From positions 24,141,501 through 24,205,500 of the forward strand of contig JASXTE010000016.1 in assembly GCA_030280995.1 (NCBI GenBank): a stretch of DNA of 64,000 bases, given 5' to 3'. Positions 46,425 to 58,754 of the stretch are shown one piece after another. Made by a program: the position numbers and the translations under genes. The notes under the pieces are model-generated. The model searched no databases. It was not told the origin of the DNA and saw only the letters and a program-made list of their open reading frames with translations. Every line of letters begins with the position of its first letter. The first letter of the stretch is position 1. The stretch is from Hemileia vastatrix (taxonomy: Eukaryota > Basidiomycota > Pucciniomycetes > Pucciniales > Zaghouaniaceae).

Positions 46425-47306
46425 CACCACGCAATATGGGGGGCGGACTTGCTAGCAAGTCCACAACTTGAAGTCAGATGGAAATCAGATGGAACTGAGA
46501 CTGAAGTAATACTGAACTTTCACTTGAAGTATCACACAAATAATAATGGATCTTTATTGAAAACATAGTGAAAGTGTGAGGATAACTGAATGGAATCCAG
46601 AAAAAATCATTCCATGAGTCTACTCAATTCAAAGTATTTTTTAAAGCAACTTATTTGAATAATACTTTATTAAATTAAGTTGATCAATAAAAATTGATTG
46701 ACAATATTGCAATTCTTAAATACAATAATTTTATTAAAAAATTTCAGATTACATATAAAAAAATCAGTGACTTTTTCTATTACAACTGTTTTTACAGAAT
46801 TGAAAACTATGTTTCAGCTAATATTTTATGGAAGTGAACTCTGTTCTTTGCCTGAAGAACAGAGTTAATCCTCCTATTTTCACACTCTGTTTGCACCAAA
46901 CTCCATCCCCTTCAATTCTATCAACACATGCTTGTCTTCCCTCCCCATGCCTTTTGCTATCCTCCCAGCCCCATTGTATGCCATCCTCTTTTGATCCCCA
47001 TTTCACCCCTCTCAACCTCTCCCAGACCCTTTTCTTCATTTAAAATGCCTCAGAACCCTTAATATTCCCTTCCAACTCTTTCCCAACCTTTTCCCTACCC
47101 CATATACCCTTCCTCACCCCTCTATCCAGCCTTTCCAACCCTTGTAGCCCCATTTGTGTTCACATGAGCTTCAAGGTGTGTTCAAAGTAAATTCAATACT
47201 TCTTCATGATGGTTTCATCACTTCCTCAATGTGTGATCAAAAAGATATGAATTAGGGTTCAAGGTTGCAGACTTTCTAGAACGTCCGCCCCCCATATTGC
47301 GTGGTG
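46425..47306. mobile_element. Element C, 882-bp non-autonomous CACCAC transposon
   Basis: Ends CACCACGCAATATGGGGGGC plus GGAC, perfect for 24 bp at both ends, and extending imperfectly to about 40 bp with a CTTGCTAGCAAG palindrome at the left. A 3-bp duplication ATA flanks it (46422-46424, 47307-47309). It is non-coding. It is the smallest member of the A/B/C/D terminus family here. Confidence 0.88.
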
Positions 47307-48710
47307 ATACATGCTCAATATGCATTGTAACATGTTTACTTAAGAATAGAGGGCCCTACTTTTCATCTTACAGAAAAATACTTGGTGGCATGTAAAATTC
47401 AACTTTAATTAAAATTAATGTTGACATGTTACCATGCATAACAGTTAGCAACTGACTGCATAAATTGATGATAATCATGAGCCTTAATTTCGATTGAAAT
47501 TAATGTTGTAAAATTCAGATTGAATAAAAGATATTCCACTTACACTAGCCAGGCATATTTACTATTTATTATGTAATGGTCAACATTAATTTTTATAGAA
47601 ATTAATATGGATATGTAAATATTATATTTACCCTCAACATGTATATTAAATTTCAATACTTAACAATACTTGCTGTCCTTTACATGTCATGCAAAAAAGC
47701 ATTATATCGTTTCAACATTAATTTTGATCAAAATTAATGTTGGCATGCCATTATGCATTGAAACAACTAACTGACTGAAAAAGTTCATGATCAAAATCAA
47801 TGTTGACAAATACATATTGAATATAAGCTATCTCCATTTACTCAGACTAGATATAACTACCATTCAATATGTATATGGTCAGCCTTAATTTCAATCAAAA
47901 TTAATGGGCAGTTTTATAAAGAATCTTTTGAGTTGTTTGCTGGTTTGGATTCAAAATGCAAATATCAATATTAATTTTGATCGAAATTAATGTTGACCAA
48001 TACATAATGAATACACACTATGCCACTTACACTTTCCAGGCATAGATACATGCAATATGACAGTATCAAATGTAATTTTGATCTAAATTAATGTTGGAAA
48101 GGCACCATTCATAAAAATAAACAGTTGACTTCAGAAGTTCATGATTATCATGCTCATTAATTTCAATCAAAATTAATTTTTGATACTAGAATATTTAATG
48201 GTAGCTATGCCTGGCAAGTGTAAGTGGCATAGCATGTATTCACTATGTATTAGTCAACATTAATTTCAATCAAAATTAACATGGACATGGACTATGCATA
48301 AAATTCCAATAAGTATAGGTAAGCTAAGCAGTTGGATTAACTGGCTTGATCAAGTATACCATATAAAAATTTATGTTTTAATGCCTTGGTTAATTTTGAT
48401 CGAAATAAATTTTAAGCCATTCATGTTGAATTTTATCTATGTCTGTTTAGTCCATGTGACATGGCTTGTATTCAATATGTAGGGGTCTACATTAATTTTG
48501 ATTAAAATCATGAGGTGCATTGCCTCATAAATTTTGTGGTTTCTTTCAGGGTTCCATGCATGGTGCCATATGATACTTGTTAATTCCTATCAAAATTAAA
48601 TTCAACACCAATATATTGAATACAAACCATAACACTTACAGTACTTGGTCATAGCTAAAATTCAATATGCCAGTCTCAAAATTGATTTTGATAGAAATTA
48701 ATCAGGATCC
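47307..48710. repeat. Palindromic ~100-bp repeat array, right part
   Basis: About fourteen more variants of the AATTTYGATYRAAATT palindrome, for example near 47483, 47713, 47968, 48155 and 48256. The segments between them occur in both orientations, so the array is not a simple head-to-tail satellite. Confidence 0.75.
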
Positions 48711-49708
48711 ACGAAGTTTATCAATAGTGTATGAGTTAAGTTTCAAGTCATATGTTTCATCATTTTCTTCCACCCATTTCTAGGTTATCTCAACAATTTT
48801 TTTCAAGTTTTATTATATTAATCAAAACTGTGGTAAGTTGTGAAAAATTAGCTAATCCAAATCTCAAATTGAATATTAATGTTTTAATAATTTTGAATGT
48901 TGTTTAAGGTATTTCATTGGGTGATTCATAATAATATTTTTTCAACTTAGTAGTCCTATAGATTTTGATAAGTAACAATATTTGTATAGTTAGGGACAAC
49001 AATGCAATATCTTGTGCAGAATCAGATATATTGAAAAATAAAACTATTCAATTTTTTTCCCTTAGTTGTATCCAAGTTTATCAATGGTTTGGTCACTGGG
49101 CCCACACCCTACACCAACACTCCTCCTTTCACTTAAAAAACAAATTCTAATCTTAAATTCTAATGTTACCAATTTTATATTTATAATTCATTTCTTGTTT
49201 GGTGAGGCATATCAGTATATTTGTGAATCTCTAATTGTCATCTGAAAGTAAATTTAACAAATAGTTTTAAAGCATTATCCTTTTTTTTCATAAAATATAC
49301 TAATTAAATGTATCTCCATTGTTTAGGAGTAAATTCTAATTTAAATTTCTTTTATTTACCCTTTGTGGTACGCACCTTGCAGGTAGTTTGATTTTGGACC
49401 AATCAGCTCGCATAGTCCAGGAAGATCAAAGGGGATTCATAGCGCAGTAGGAAGTGCTAAACTATAATGTGTGTTTGTGTGTTTCAAGGACAAAGGGAAA
49501 TAGAAGTGAAGAAGAGGATTAAGGGTCTCTGCGCTCAGATTTTGCAGCAGGATGCGCCACATAATGGGGAATTGTGTGTTATCAATTTAAGACTGCAAGC
49601 GCTGAACAATATGGAATTGGATTTTCCAATAATCATGTGTTACGCACTAAGGAAGGAATTATGGCTTAAGGAAAGTCTCAAGTGCAAAGTATACTGCACC
49701 ACGGCTAG
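48711..49708. other. Unassigned spacer left of gypsy 2
   Basis: AT-rich up to about 49360, then more balanced composition. An 85-codon open frame (49467-49724) and a tRNA-like stretch near 49431-49500 are too weak to call. The right end of element A was looked for here and not found. Confidence 0.4.
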
Positions 49709-50482
49709 TGTGGTAACTTGCTGAAACAGTTGATATAGGAGGTTAACTAGTTAAAAATCAAAGCAACTAGGATCAGCATTAGAAGGAGTCAAACTTGGAA
49801 GTAGTGCTGAAACAAACAAAGGTACATTCAGGGGAACACATGTCAAGATGTCAAGCATGAGTGAAACAAGTTAATACTATTGTTAATAAGGATAGGGTAT
49901 GTTTTAGGTGCTATAGTTGTTACAAGTGGTGTACGTAGCTTACTAATAGATTAGTTACTGTTTTACTAATGTAGCGCTAGAGTCAGTGCTGGAGATCCAC
50001 TAGGGAACTGTGTTTAGAGTGCTTTAAAGATATAAAAAAGGTATTGCATCTAGTAATAAAAAGGGAGAGAACAATTTGACGAATAGTTAGTTAACATACG
50101 AGTAGTTAATAATTGTGAAGTCAAAGATATTAGAGTTTTCTGCAATCAATTGTTTGAGAATATATAGATTCAGAGGATCAACTATTATTAGAGTTATTTT
50201 ATTGCTATAATAAGGCATATTCAAAGAGAGCGCTTCAAGAGGGAGTAGCTGTGGATATTAGCGCTTGTTAAGAGTAGAAATATCCGGATAGTAATAGTTG
50301 TTTTTTCCCAATCTTTTAAGCTCATTTCTCAAGTTATAAACTTTCTAATTACATATTAGTGTTACAAATTATTGCACTGTCTTTAAAAATAAGAGTGGCA
50401 GGCGCTTCTCTTTAGAAATTGAAAAGAAGAACCAACCCATCTTGCATTGTGTCTACTTCTTAGTTCTTTAGAACTCTCTACA
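49709..50482 (+). repeat. Gypsy 2 5' LTR (left border uncertain)
   Basis: Ends CTCTACA at 50482, directly followed by TTGGTGTCCCAACAGTGG, a typical junction with a tRNA-derived primer site. I place the start at TGTGGTAAC (49709), giving 774 bp. An alternative TGTGGTACGC start lies at about 49365. Confidence 0.55.
50031..50038 (+). promoter_or_regulatory. Probable TATA box in the gypsy 2 LTR
   Basis: TATAAAAAAG about 450 bp before the LTR end. Confidence 0.45.
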
Positions 50483-50502
50483 ATTGGTGTCCCAACAGTG
50501 GC
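50483..50502 (+). promoter_or_regulatory. Gypsy 2 primer-binding site
   Basis: ATTGGTGTCCCAACAGTGG adjoins the LTR end. The tRNA used cannot be named with certainty. Confidence 0.45.
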
Positions 50503-50728
50503 ATAATTGTAACTAGTGTTTTGATTAGATTGTTTGGTTTTCAGGGTTTTGTCAAGAGGACAAGATCAAGCTGACACTTCAGCGGGAGAGTCATAGGGTC
50601 TACAATGAGTGGATCAATAGCCGTTATCAAAGGATATAGTAGGGCTGTATTGTGAATATAGTCGGGTTTAATTACTAAGTGTATGTTTATTATTTTAGTG
50701 ATCTCTGTTTCAATTTCATATTTCGGAA

Positions 50729-51760
50729 ATGGATCTTACTGCGACTACATATAAGGGATGTCAGGAGAAGTTTATAACACCAAATTTGACGGCGTCGTTG
50801 CCACAGACGGTAACTACAATAATTAGATGTAAAGATGAAAGTTTGCTTTTTATGGGTATTAATACCAAGAAGTTCTTACAAAGGTTTGAGCAAGCGGTGG
50901 AAGTGCATGGAGTGACCGAGTATGATATGGTGCGTCAAGTGCTTTTCTTTGTCTCTAATGAGTGCAAAGACAATTTAGAGGATTTAAAGGGGAATGAAGA
51001 GAGCAATTGGTCAGTTCTAAAAGAACAAATGCTCAAGAGATGGCCAAAGGTTACCGAGGAAACTAAGTATACAATACAGGATCTGGATGTCTTGGTAAAA
51101 AGGGTCAAAGCTAAAGGGGGTGTTCAAGAACCTAGGGAATTTAAAAGTTTTAGAGTGGATTTTGATCAAACAGTGGAATATTTAGTCAGTAATGAAGATT
51201 TTAGTGATGCTAATGCATCTTTACCTTGGTTTTGTGAAGCACTAGCTCCAGAAGTGGAAGACTGGGAAAAGAGGTGCTTGGATAATGAAGGAAAGCTAGT
51301 CAAGAAGAGGGACGGTAATTATAAGTATCCTGGATTAGAAGAAGTAGAAATGGCAGTGGAAGCGGAGATGAAGCTGCGCCGAGTTGAGCGTTGCGCAGAT
51401 ATAGTTGCTTTTGACAACAAGGAGATGGACAAAGATGCATCCGGCGTGCAATCGCCTCCTCAGATGTTGTCTCCTAAAGTAAAAGTTTTCACTAAGGAGC
51501 CGGATTCAGTTATGGCAAGGATTGATGAGCTGGAGAAGAAAATAAATGAAGTGGCAAAAGCGAAAGAATTGTTTCGGCCCAAGAGTTCTCCACAACCATT
51601 GCACTTTGCTACTATGGTATGTTATTATTGTAATAAAGAAGGACATACTAGGATGAGGTGTAATGTGCTTCAAAAAAATAAAGAGGAGAGGGTAGTTTAC
51701 GAGGATGGAACTATGCTAATGTTGGAAGATGGGACTAAGCTTGTCAAAGACAAGGATTGA
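50729..51760 (+). CDS. Gypsy 2 gag polyprotein (343 aa)
   Basis: An uninterrupted ORF 246 bp after the primer site. The N-terminal and central part is helical and charged, as in retrotransposon capsid proteins. Near residues 298-311 is a CCHC zinc knuckle, CYYCNKEGHTRMRC, and the C-terminus is acidic. Capsid assembly and RNA packaging are the known functions of the family. The stop is TGA (51758-51760) and the same frame continues for 191 codons to 52339. This may be a gag-pol stop that is read through, or simply the first nonsense codon of a decayed gag-pol. The rest of the element is broken, so gag is intact but orphaned. Confidence 0.75.
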   Translation: MDLTATTYKGCQEKFITPNLTASLPQTVTTIIRCKDESLLFMGINTKKFLQRFEQAVEVHGVTEYDMVRQVLFFVSNECKDNLEDLKGNEESNWSVLKEQMLKRWPKVTEETKYTIQDLDVLVKRVKAKGGVQEPREFKSFRVDFDQTVEYLVSNEDFSDANASLPWFCEALAPEVEDWEKRCLDNEGKLVKKRDGNYKYPGLEEVEMAVEAEMKLRRVERCADIVAFDNKEMDKDASGVQSPPQMLSPKVKVFTKEPDSVMARIDELEKKINEVAKAKELFRPKSSPQPLHFATMVCYYCNKEGHTRMRCNVLQKNKEERVVYEDGTMLMLEDGTKLVKDKD

Positions 51761-53817
51761 GGGATGCGAGCCATGGTCATAGATCATATTAATAAAAAGT
51801 CTGTGGAGGGCAGGTTGAGTAAGGGCAAGAAGCCTGAAGCAAAAGAGAAAGGCAAGGATGCAAAGTCAGTCAATTTTGCAGTTACTTGCGCAGTATTGGA
51901 TTTTAAAGTAAAAGAAGGAGCAGTTGCAGCGCATTTGGAGATTTTTGCAGCAAAGCAAAAGAAAATGGCCCCACCTACAATTAGTAGGCTGAGAAGAGCT
52001 GGCACTAGGCATGTAAATCCAGAGGATATGGAGGAAGTAGGGTATACTACTAGAGAGAATACACCTGCACCTATGGAGGATGTTGAAATGGATGGTATGG
52101 AACCAGTTGGTTATGGTGTGGATCATCAGGTAGAAGATCAAAAAATGATGATGGAGGAGTCAGAGGTAGTGCAGCAAAGAGCAGTACCTGCTGAAGGAAT
52201 GCCAGAGACAAGGCTCAATACTCCAAAAAATCCTCATGGAAGAGCAAAGGCTGGTGCAAAGACAACTCAACCTAAATGGAAGATGCAGCGCCCAGTTCAC
52301 TCAGATTTTCCTAAGGCGTCTGAGGATTTAGTTGGGTAATTTTTGAAGACTACAGTTTCTGTTTGTTTGGGGGTTCTGGCAGCAGTAGCGCCGGATGTAG
52401 CAAATGGAATTGTGGATAAGTGCAGGAAACAAAGAGTTGCTAATTGCACTAAGTTTGATGTTGGAGAGCAGTAATTTCAGCCAGTCGGTGGATTACCTAG
52501 GGCGCCACATTATGCAGGACCCTTAGGGTATTTAACAATTACTGTAAATGGTAAGCAAATTAGAGTGCTAGTCAATACAGGTTCACAAATCAACGTGGTG
52601 TCAGTAGATGATGCAGTGGAGTTAGGTCTTCCTGTTAAAAATGGTGAGGGTACTGTTGCAGGAATTAGTGGAGGTAGGTTACCTCTTATAGGTGTAGTGG
52701 AGTATGTACGCACTAGATTTGCGGGAGCGACAAGGGATATACATTTTTATGTTCCAATGGGTGTAGTTAAACCAGTTTTAGACACACCAATTTTAATGGA
52801 TTATTCTGCAACTATCTATTATTGTTTGAACAAGACTATTGGAATAAGGATTATGGCTGATGATGGTATTCCAGTAACAGCAGTCTTAGTAGCGGCTAAG
52901 GATGGTGGCTGGGAAACTAAGTACTCTGGAGCTGCGCGATTAGAGAAAGAAAGAGGGTTTTATGAGGAAGTCTCAGATGATGAGATAGGGAAACTTCCAG
53001 GAAGGTGCCAATGTTTTCATTAGGGACCGGCATTTTAGGTGTTACTATCTCCCAGGATGAGAGGAACACAGATAGTGACTAGTCAGTCCAACAAGAAGGG
53101 ATATATAAAGTGGTACTTCATAGGTGTCTTGGAAATACTACAGTAGAATGTATTATACCTAAGCTTTTTAATTTCCTTGATTATGTATTTTGTTATACTT
53201 GTATTAAAAAGAAAAGACAAAAACACAAATTAGGTGTAACCCGTAGTTATATTAGAAAGGGTTTTATTTAAAGTAATGAAGGAAGCAGCAAGCGCTGTTT
53301 AGCGTCCAAGTATAAACCAGTGGCTGTCAAGGTTAGAACAGTAAATGTACCAATGCCGGATTTTAATCCTCCTTTATAGAGGGGGGAGCTGTCTAGGAAT
53401 CCTTATGATACTCCTTTAACAAATTTTTCACCTGAATTTGTGCCTAATATTAAAATCACAATGGAGAGGCTTCAGATGGTTAATTTTGGGCCAGAGGATT
53501 GGTTGTCACAGGAAGAAAGGAAGTTGTTGTTACATGTTATGGTTCTCAGAGAAAAGGCTATTATGTTTTCTGAAGAGGAAAGAGGTTTGTTGAAACATTA
53601 TTATGGTAAACCTTATATTGTTCCAGTTATACCTCATGCACCATGGCAAAAGAAGGCTTTTCCAATACCAGCGGCTATAAGAGAAGAGTATACAGAATTA
53701 ATTAGGGGAAGGTTAAGGTCTGGCTTGTATGAACAGTATATGTCTAGTTATTCAAGTCCAGTTTTTTGTGTCATTAAAAATAATGGTAAATTAAGGGTTG
53801 TTCATGATCTTAGGTAG
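51761..53817 (+). pseudogene. Gypsy 2 protease and start of reverse transcriptase, decayed
   Basis: The same frame as gag runs to TAA 52337-52339, then TAA at about 52471. A protease segment (52565-53023) has LVNTGSQINVVS where LVDTGS is expected; the catalytic Asp codon is AAT at 52574-52576. Another frame (53440-53817) carries the RT N-terminus up to SSPVFCVIKNNGKLRVVHDL. At 53817 similarity stops before the catalytic region, so most of pol is missing. Confidence 0.75.
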
Positions 53818-55431
53818 ATGAATTTAATTTATCAATTCTCTGAATGAAATGTTGCCTATCAGACTTTGAATCCCTGTCAAAAGAAGGGTACTGATCTCAC
53901 TTAGTCAAGTTCTTTTGGTTATTTTTTGCTTCTCTAACCTGAGGAAATTAAGAAATTCACTTACTTTAGAAAGAAGATCAATTATTTCATCCTTTACTGA
54001 TTTTATATTCTCAGAGCCCATGACACTATTTTCATGTTTAATATTTTGTTTATCATCTGAGTGTTTCATAAAAACTGGTACTCTTTCCACATAGGACGTA
54101 TTATCTTTTACTTTATCAGTATTTTTAAAAACATTAGCTATTTAAATTTCTACTCTTTGTATACTATCTTTTATTACAGGTACATGTGTTAAGGTATCAT
54201 TCACATTTGAAAAAGAAATTTGACACGTCCCTCTATGGTAGCAATAATATTCTGAGAATGTTCTAATTTATTTTTTAAATTCTTAATCTCAGAGTTTAAT
54301 CTTTTATTTTTATTGGTTAATTCATTAGTTGAATTTTCAATAATTTTTAACTTATTGGCTGTGGTACTCAATTATTGTGTGAGGTTTAATAATACACTTT
54401 CTGTATTTTTTTTGATTCTCTAGTGAATTCCTCCAATTTTTCAATTCTTAATAATAATTTTCTAATGATTTTTGATTCCATTGAATTTTCTTTCAAAAAA
54501 TATTCAATTTTTTCTGTGTCCAATTCAGAAGACTCATCATCAGGCTCAAGATTCTCTTCATTTGGTTTCATTTTAATATCAATAGTATTATCCTGGTGAT
54601 AAATACAACTAATTACATTGTTATCATGTAAAGACAAGTTTAACATGTTATTTTCAAATGAATAATTTTTTAAATCTTTATCAATTACATCCAGTAACTC
54701 TCTATCAATCTCATTACCTATAATTAATTCATTCTTAGGATTATATAATTGATCTAGAGAAGATGGGTGACTTACCATGGTCTTATTCCACTTCCCTTGC
54801 TTCTCCTTGTCTTTACCTTGTAAAGGTGACTTCTGGAGCCCTGCTGTTGAAGAGGGTTGTTGTAGTTTTGGTCATACCAGTCCCACTTCCATTTGCTTAC
54901 AGTAATATTTTGGTCCTCCTCTTGGGCTGGAGGTGTGGCTGTGGAATTGTTGGGTGCAACTGTTGTTGGTTGAGTCTTTATTTCCACTGGAGCTTGATTG
55001 ACTTCTACAAAACCCTAAGCAGCTCTTTTCTCCAGATTTTTTATCTGGTCTACTATGTTGTTGAATCTTATTGTTAAGGTGTTTTGTAGAGTGGATAGGG
55101 AGTCAATTTGTTCTTGTAAAGTATTTCTTGTTTTCTTTATTGATACTTGTTTTAAAAGTTTTTCCCTTTCCTACAGAGACATCTGTGAAGTGTTGCTGTT
55201 TGTGGGAGAATCCTGGCCCTTCATTTGAATGTCCCGTAACAGGTCTTTCAGCTCTAGGTCTTAAGCTATAAGGTTTTTCCTTTTTACTCACAATATCATT
55301 GTTTTTGTCACACATTTTTATGTGGAATTTAATCAAAGAATTGAAATTTGAGATATTAAAACTTCAAAAGGAGTTTTATCAGTATCAATCAATGCCACTG
55401 AAGAAAATTTTTATTGCTTACATGTAGGTAT
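53818..55431 (-). other. Unassigned region with minus-strand coding remnants
   Basis: Minus-strand open segments at 55336-55103, 54987-54772 and 54778-54386 form a plausible degraded protein: a Lys/Arg/Ser-rich start, a Gln/Thr/Pro stretch, an acidic part and a coiled-coil-like end (RIEKLEEFTRESKK). This composition would suit a gag N-terminus, but I see no diagnostic motif. The junction with gypsy 2 at about 53820 shows no clear terminal repeat. Confidence 0.3.
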
Positions 55432-55480
55432 CACCACAGGAAATTTAAGGGTGAACTGCTAGCTATTCTCCCCCTTTTAA
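55432..55480 (+). repeat. Left terminus of CACCAC element D
   Basis: CACCACAGGAAATTTAAGGG, then TGAACTGCTAGCTATTCTCC. Preceded by TAT, as in A. The right end is not in the window. Confidence 0.65.
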
Positions 55481-56318
55481 ATGGTTAGGAAATGGTTGGG
55501 ATTAGGTTGGTAAACTGTTTGGAAATCTGATTAAAAAAAGTTGAACCAAAAATTGGTCGCAGATTGGACCCAGATTTTACCCTACTTAATCCCAGGTTGA
55601 GGAGAGCTTGAAAACCAAAATAAAAATTGTTTGAGCACAATTTGAGAAGTAGTTGAGCAGAGGTTTCAATATGATACCATAATATTTACTTCACACTCTG
55701 AATCCATGAGGTCTTTAGCATTCTGTCTTGGTCATTAAAGTTTTAAATTTTCGAAAACTTAAATCAATAGGGTCAAAATAATATTTGAATTATAAAAGTT
55801 TCTTCCAGTTAGATTTAAATAATTACACCATTTAAATAGTTTTTAACATTATTAAAGATTAAAATCTGTTTTTTATTATAAATTTCGCACTTAATTTTTA
55901 ATCATCTAGCCACAAGTTAATAATGAGTCCTTATTATTAGAAATTTCAAATATCTACCTGGAACAAAAAATAAAAAGATCATTTATAAAACTGATATTGG
56001 AGGACACAACCAATATATATTTTTATAGCAGAAATAAATAGCACTCAACTCTTTTATACATTTACTATATTTAACAAAATTCTCTTAATATATTGGCTTC
56101 AATACTAGGCGCTAAACTAGATTACTTATTTCATGTCTCTATTCACATTTTCAAATTCTTAAAACTAATTCTACTTTTATGCATAGTTTTTTTAACTTCA
56201 TTTATGAATATTCAATAAATATTGTATATATACTGTAACTTCACTTCATATCAATGTTTTTTTTCACATCCTCTCTTCTTTTAACAACCAACATCACCTA
56301 CTACCTTTGTTAATTCAA
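55481..56318. other. Subterminal region of element D
   Basis: Non-coding. It has GGTTGGGATTAGGTTGGTAA-type repetition close to the end. The corresponding Arg codon of the SNF2 gene lies 899 bp from the terminus here and 911 bp in A. Confidence 0.5.
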
Positions 56319-58754
56319 ATGTCTACTCTCAGATGTGCTGGACAATTCCCAATAAAATTCAGCACCATTTTCCCAAAAGAAATATCAAGATTTCATGAAG
56401 TATCAATTCCAGTTATTCTACAGCAAGGAAGGTCTAGAGTTCATGTATTTGGATTATTAAAAGAAGAAAAACCAACACTTGTTGGTGATCTTTACAGTGA
56501 ACAAAGCTTTCAGATTGGACCACTACTGGGAGACATTGGTGATGGATCTCAAAATTTAAGTGAGGAAAGAGCCTCTAATCCCCAAAAATCTTTCTATTTT
56601 TCCTCCTACTTGGTTCCACTTCTTAACAGGCGGTATAAAATTTGTGGATTTCATTTTCTTCAAGTGAACTCATTGGTGTGGCCAAATAAGCATTTTTAAA
56701 GGCAAAAGTCACTTTAATTCCAATTCCAGACTACAATCCCACTTTATTCTTTAATATTACACATTCTTGTAACTACACATCACCTGAAGCTTCTTTAACA
56801 TCATATGACTGGATGAAAAATCAGAGTATAGGAGGGATATAAACAGTTCTTAAAAGAAATCAGGTGCAAGCAATTAATTTTCTGATTGAAAATGAAAAAA
56901 AATTACCGGAAAAGTTGGATACCCTTTGGAGGCATGAGGAGAACTACTGGCTTTAAAGAGGGACTTCTAGCTATAAAGAACAATTCCCTGAAGAAGAGTT
57001 AGCCCCTGAAGGAATTGGGTTGATACTCGCTAATGATATGGGTTTGTGAAAAACCCTGTCAACTCTGGGACTTATCTGGGCGACTTAAATTAAGGCCAGA
57101 AAATTTCAGCTCTCTGGTGATGGAGAATAGAAGAATACAACATCAGCTATGCTAATCATATGCCCACTTGCAACACTTTCTAACTGGATAAATGAAATTC
57201 TAATCCACTTTGAGAATAATGCACTTCCTTTCAAGGTTCTTTATATAAAGGACTCAAAAACAAAAGATGCTAAGGAGCTTCAGAACTATTTGATAGTTTT
57301 AAATACGTATGAAATGGCAAGTCCACCTTCTCTAAAGACAAAATCAAACCCTGTTCCACCAGTAACTTAAAATATCATTTGGTACAGAATTGTTCTAGAT
57401 GAGGCTCAGTAAGTATTTAATTATATACCTTAATTTTTTAAACATGAAATTTTTAAAAGCTTATGAGCTGTTAAACAAAAATTAACAGTTTAATCAAGAA
57501 TCCACAGTCTCAGAAGAATCAGAATATATCAGACCTTGAGGCCCAGCTTTGACTATGCTTGACAGGAACTCTGCTTCAAAACAGAATTTCTGACCTTCAA
57601 AGCCTTATTTCATTTCTCAGAATAAAAATTTGGCAAGAAAACTGGCTGTGGATCAATTTTCTTATACCAGGCTTAAATTGAGGAAGCTCTAGATCCATAA
57701 ACTCAATTATTGTTCTCATGGATGTCATCAGCCTACAGAATACTAAAGAAGAAATCTTATCACTTCTTCCAAAAGTTGAGCAAGGAGTATCTGTAGAGTT
57801 AGCAGATCCCTGGCTATCAGAACTGAATGTGCTTCAGGAAAGATTTACTGAGAATTATGACCCTTCTCCAAACACCAACCTCCCTTGGGACTCAGCTGAG
57901 TTTCTCTGAGAACTGTCAATTTTACAACATTTCTGTAACCACCCAGTCTATGAAAACCCTGATATGATTCCAACATTTCCTTTCACCTGGAAGCATTCAG
58001 AAAAATTTATTCATTTAATCAGTCACCTAAAAAAGTTCTTACTTGGACAAAGGGATATACATATTCCCAAAGCTGTTATATTTTTAGAATATGCTGACTT
58101 TTTGGATATGTAAGTGACTCTTTTAGGTGTTTTAATATCTCAGTTTTATCAGAATCAAAATTTCAAAATTTTATTTGTTTTAATGGTATAAAAAAAGCTC
58201 TAGACAACAAAAATATTGGTTACACAGTGATTAAAGGAAAGTTGAGCAGAACAAAAAGAGATGAAAATATGTGTAAATTCAAAAACAATAAAGAATTTCC
58301 AGTTTCTCTTGGAAAAATCAAGGCTTCAGGGGTTAGAATAGACCTCTGATGTGCACAAAATGTATATATAATGGTAAGTGAAAAAATCTTATATTGAAAT
58401 CAAAATTTGAAAAGAGAATTTTTTTTGTTCATATGTTTAATAAACAAGAACCTAATTGGAATCCAGCAATCAAGCAGCAGGCAGTTGATTGTTTATATTG
58501 AATGGGACAAAAACAAGATGTACATGTCTTGAAGTATTTTGTGAACAAAAGCATAGAATTCAGCATTTATAGGATTCAAAGAAAAAAAATAGAACTATCA
58601 ATGTAGGTGAATTTTATTTGAAATAACTTACATAATTTTAAAATTTACTTGAATTCTTTTTTAAATTTAAAGGCTAAGTGTCCCAAACAGTGGTAACGAA
58701 GAATATGGGTATGCTAGCTTACTAAACAAGGTACTCCAAAATGTCTCACATTAG
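56319..58754 (+). pseudogene. SNF2-type helicase/ATPase gene, copy D, decayed
   Basis: Paralogue of 19978-22404 over the whole length. It keeps an ATG start (56319), the QIGPLLGDIGDGSQNL block, LILANDMGL followed by TGA (57047-57049) just before the Walker KTL, CPLATLSNWINE, and VLDEA with an intact donor gtaagtat at 57409 inside the DEAH codons. Then come LTGTLLQN, FCNHPV, a weakened motif V, a motif VI with a stop before MGQ, and the last exon NSGNEEYGYASLLNK ending TAG 58752-58754. Many stops and at least one frameshift (near 56700) are present. The lesions differ from those of copy A, so both descend from an active gene. Confidence 0.8.

Noticed and set aside
49431..49502. tRNA-Met-like stretch (atagcgcagtaggaagtgc)
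   Set aside because: A four-pair D-arm and an A-box-like match are visible, but the anticodon stem does not pair and there is no convincing B box. At best it is a decayed tRNA-derived remnant.
46425..49708. Search for the right end of element A (GTGGTG followed by TAT)
   Set aside because: Only the ends of element C fit. No other inverted terminus was found, so A is left open-ended.
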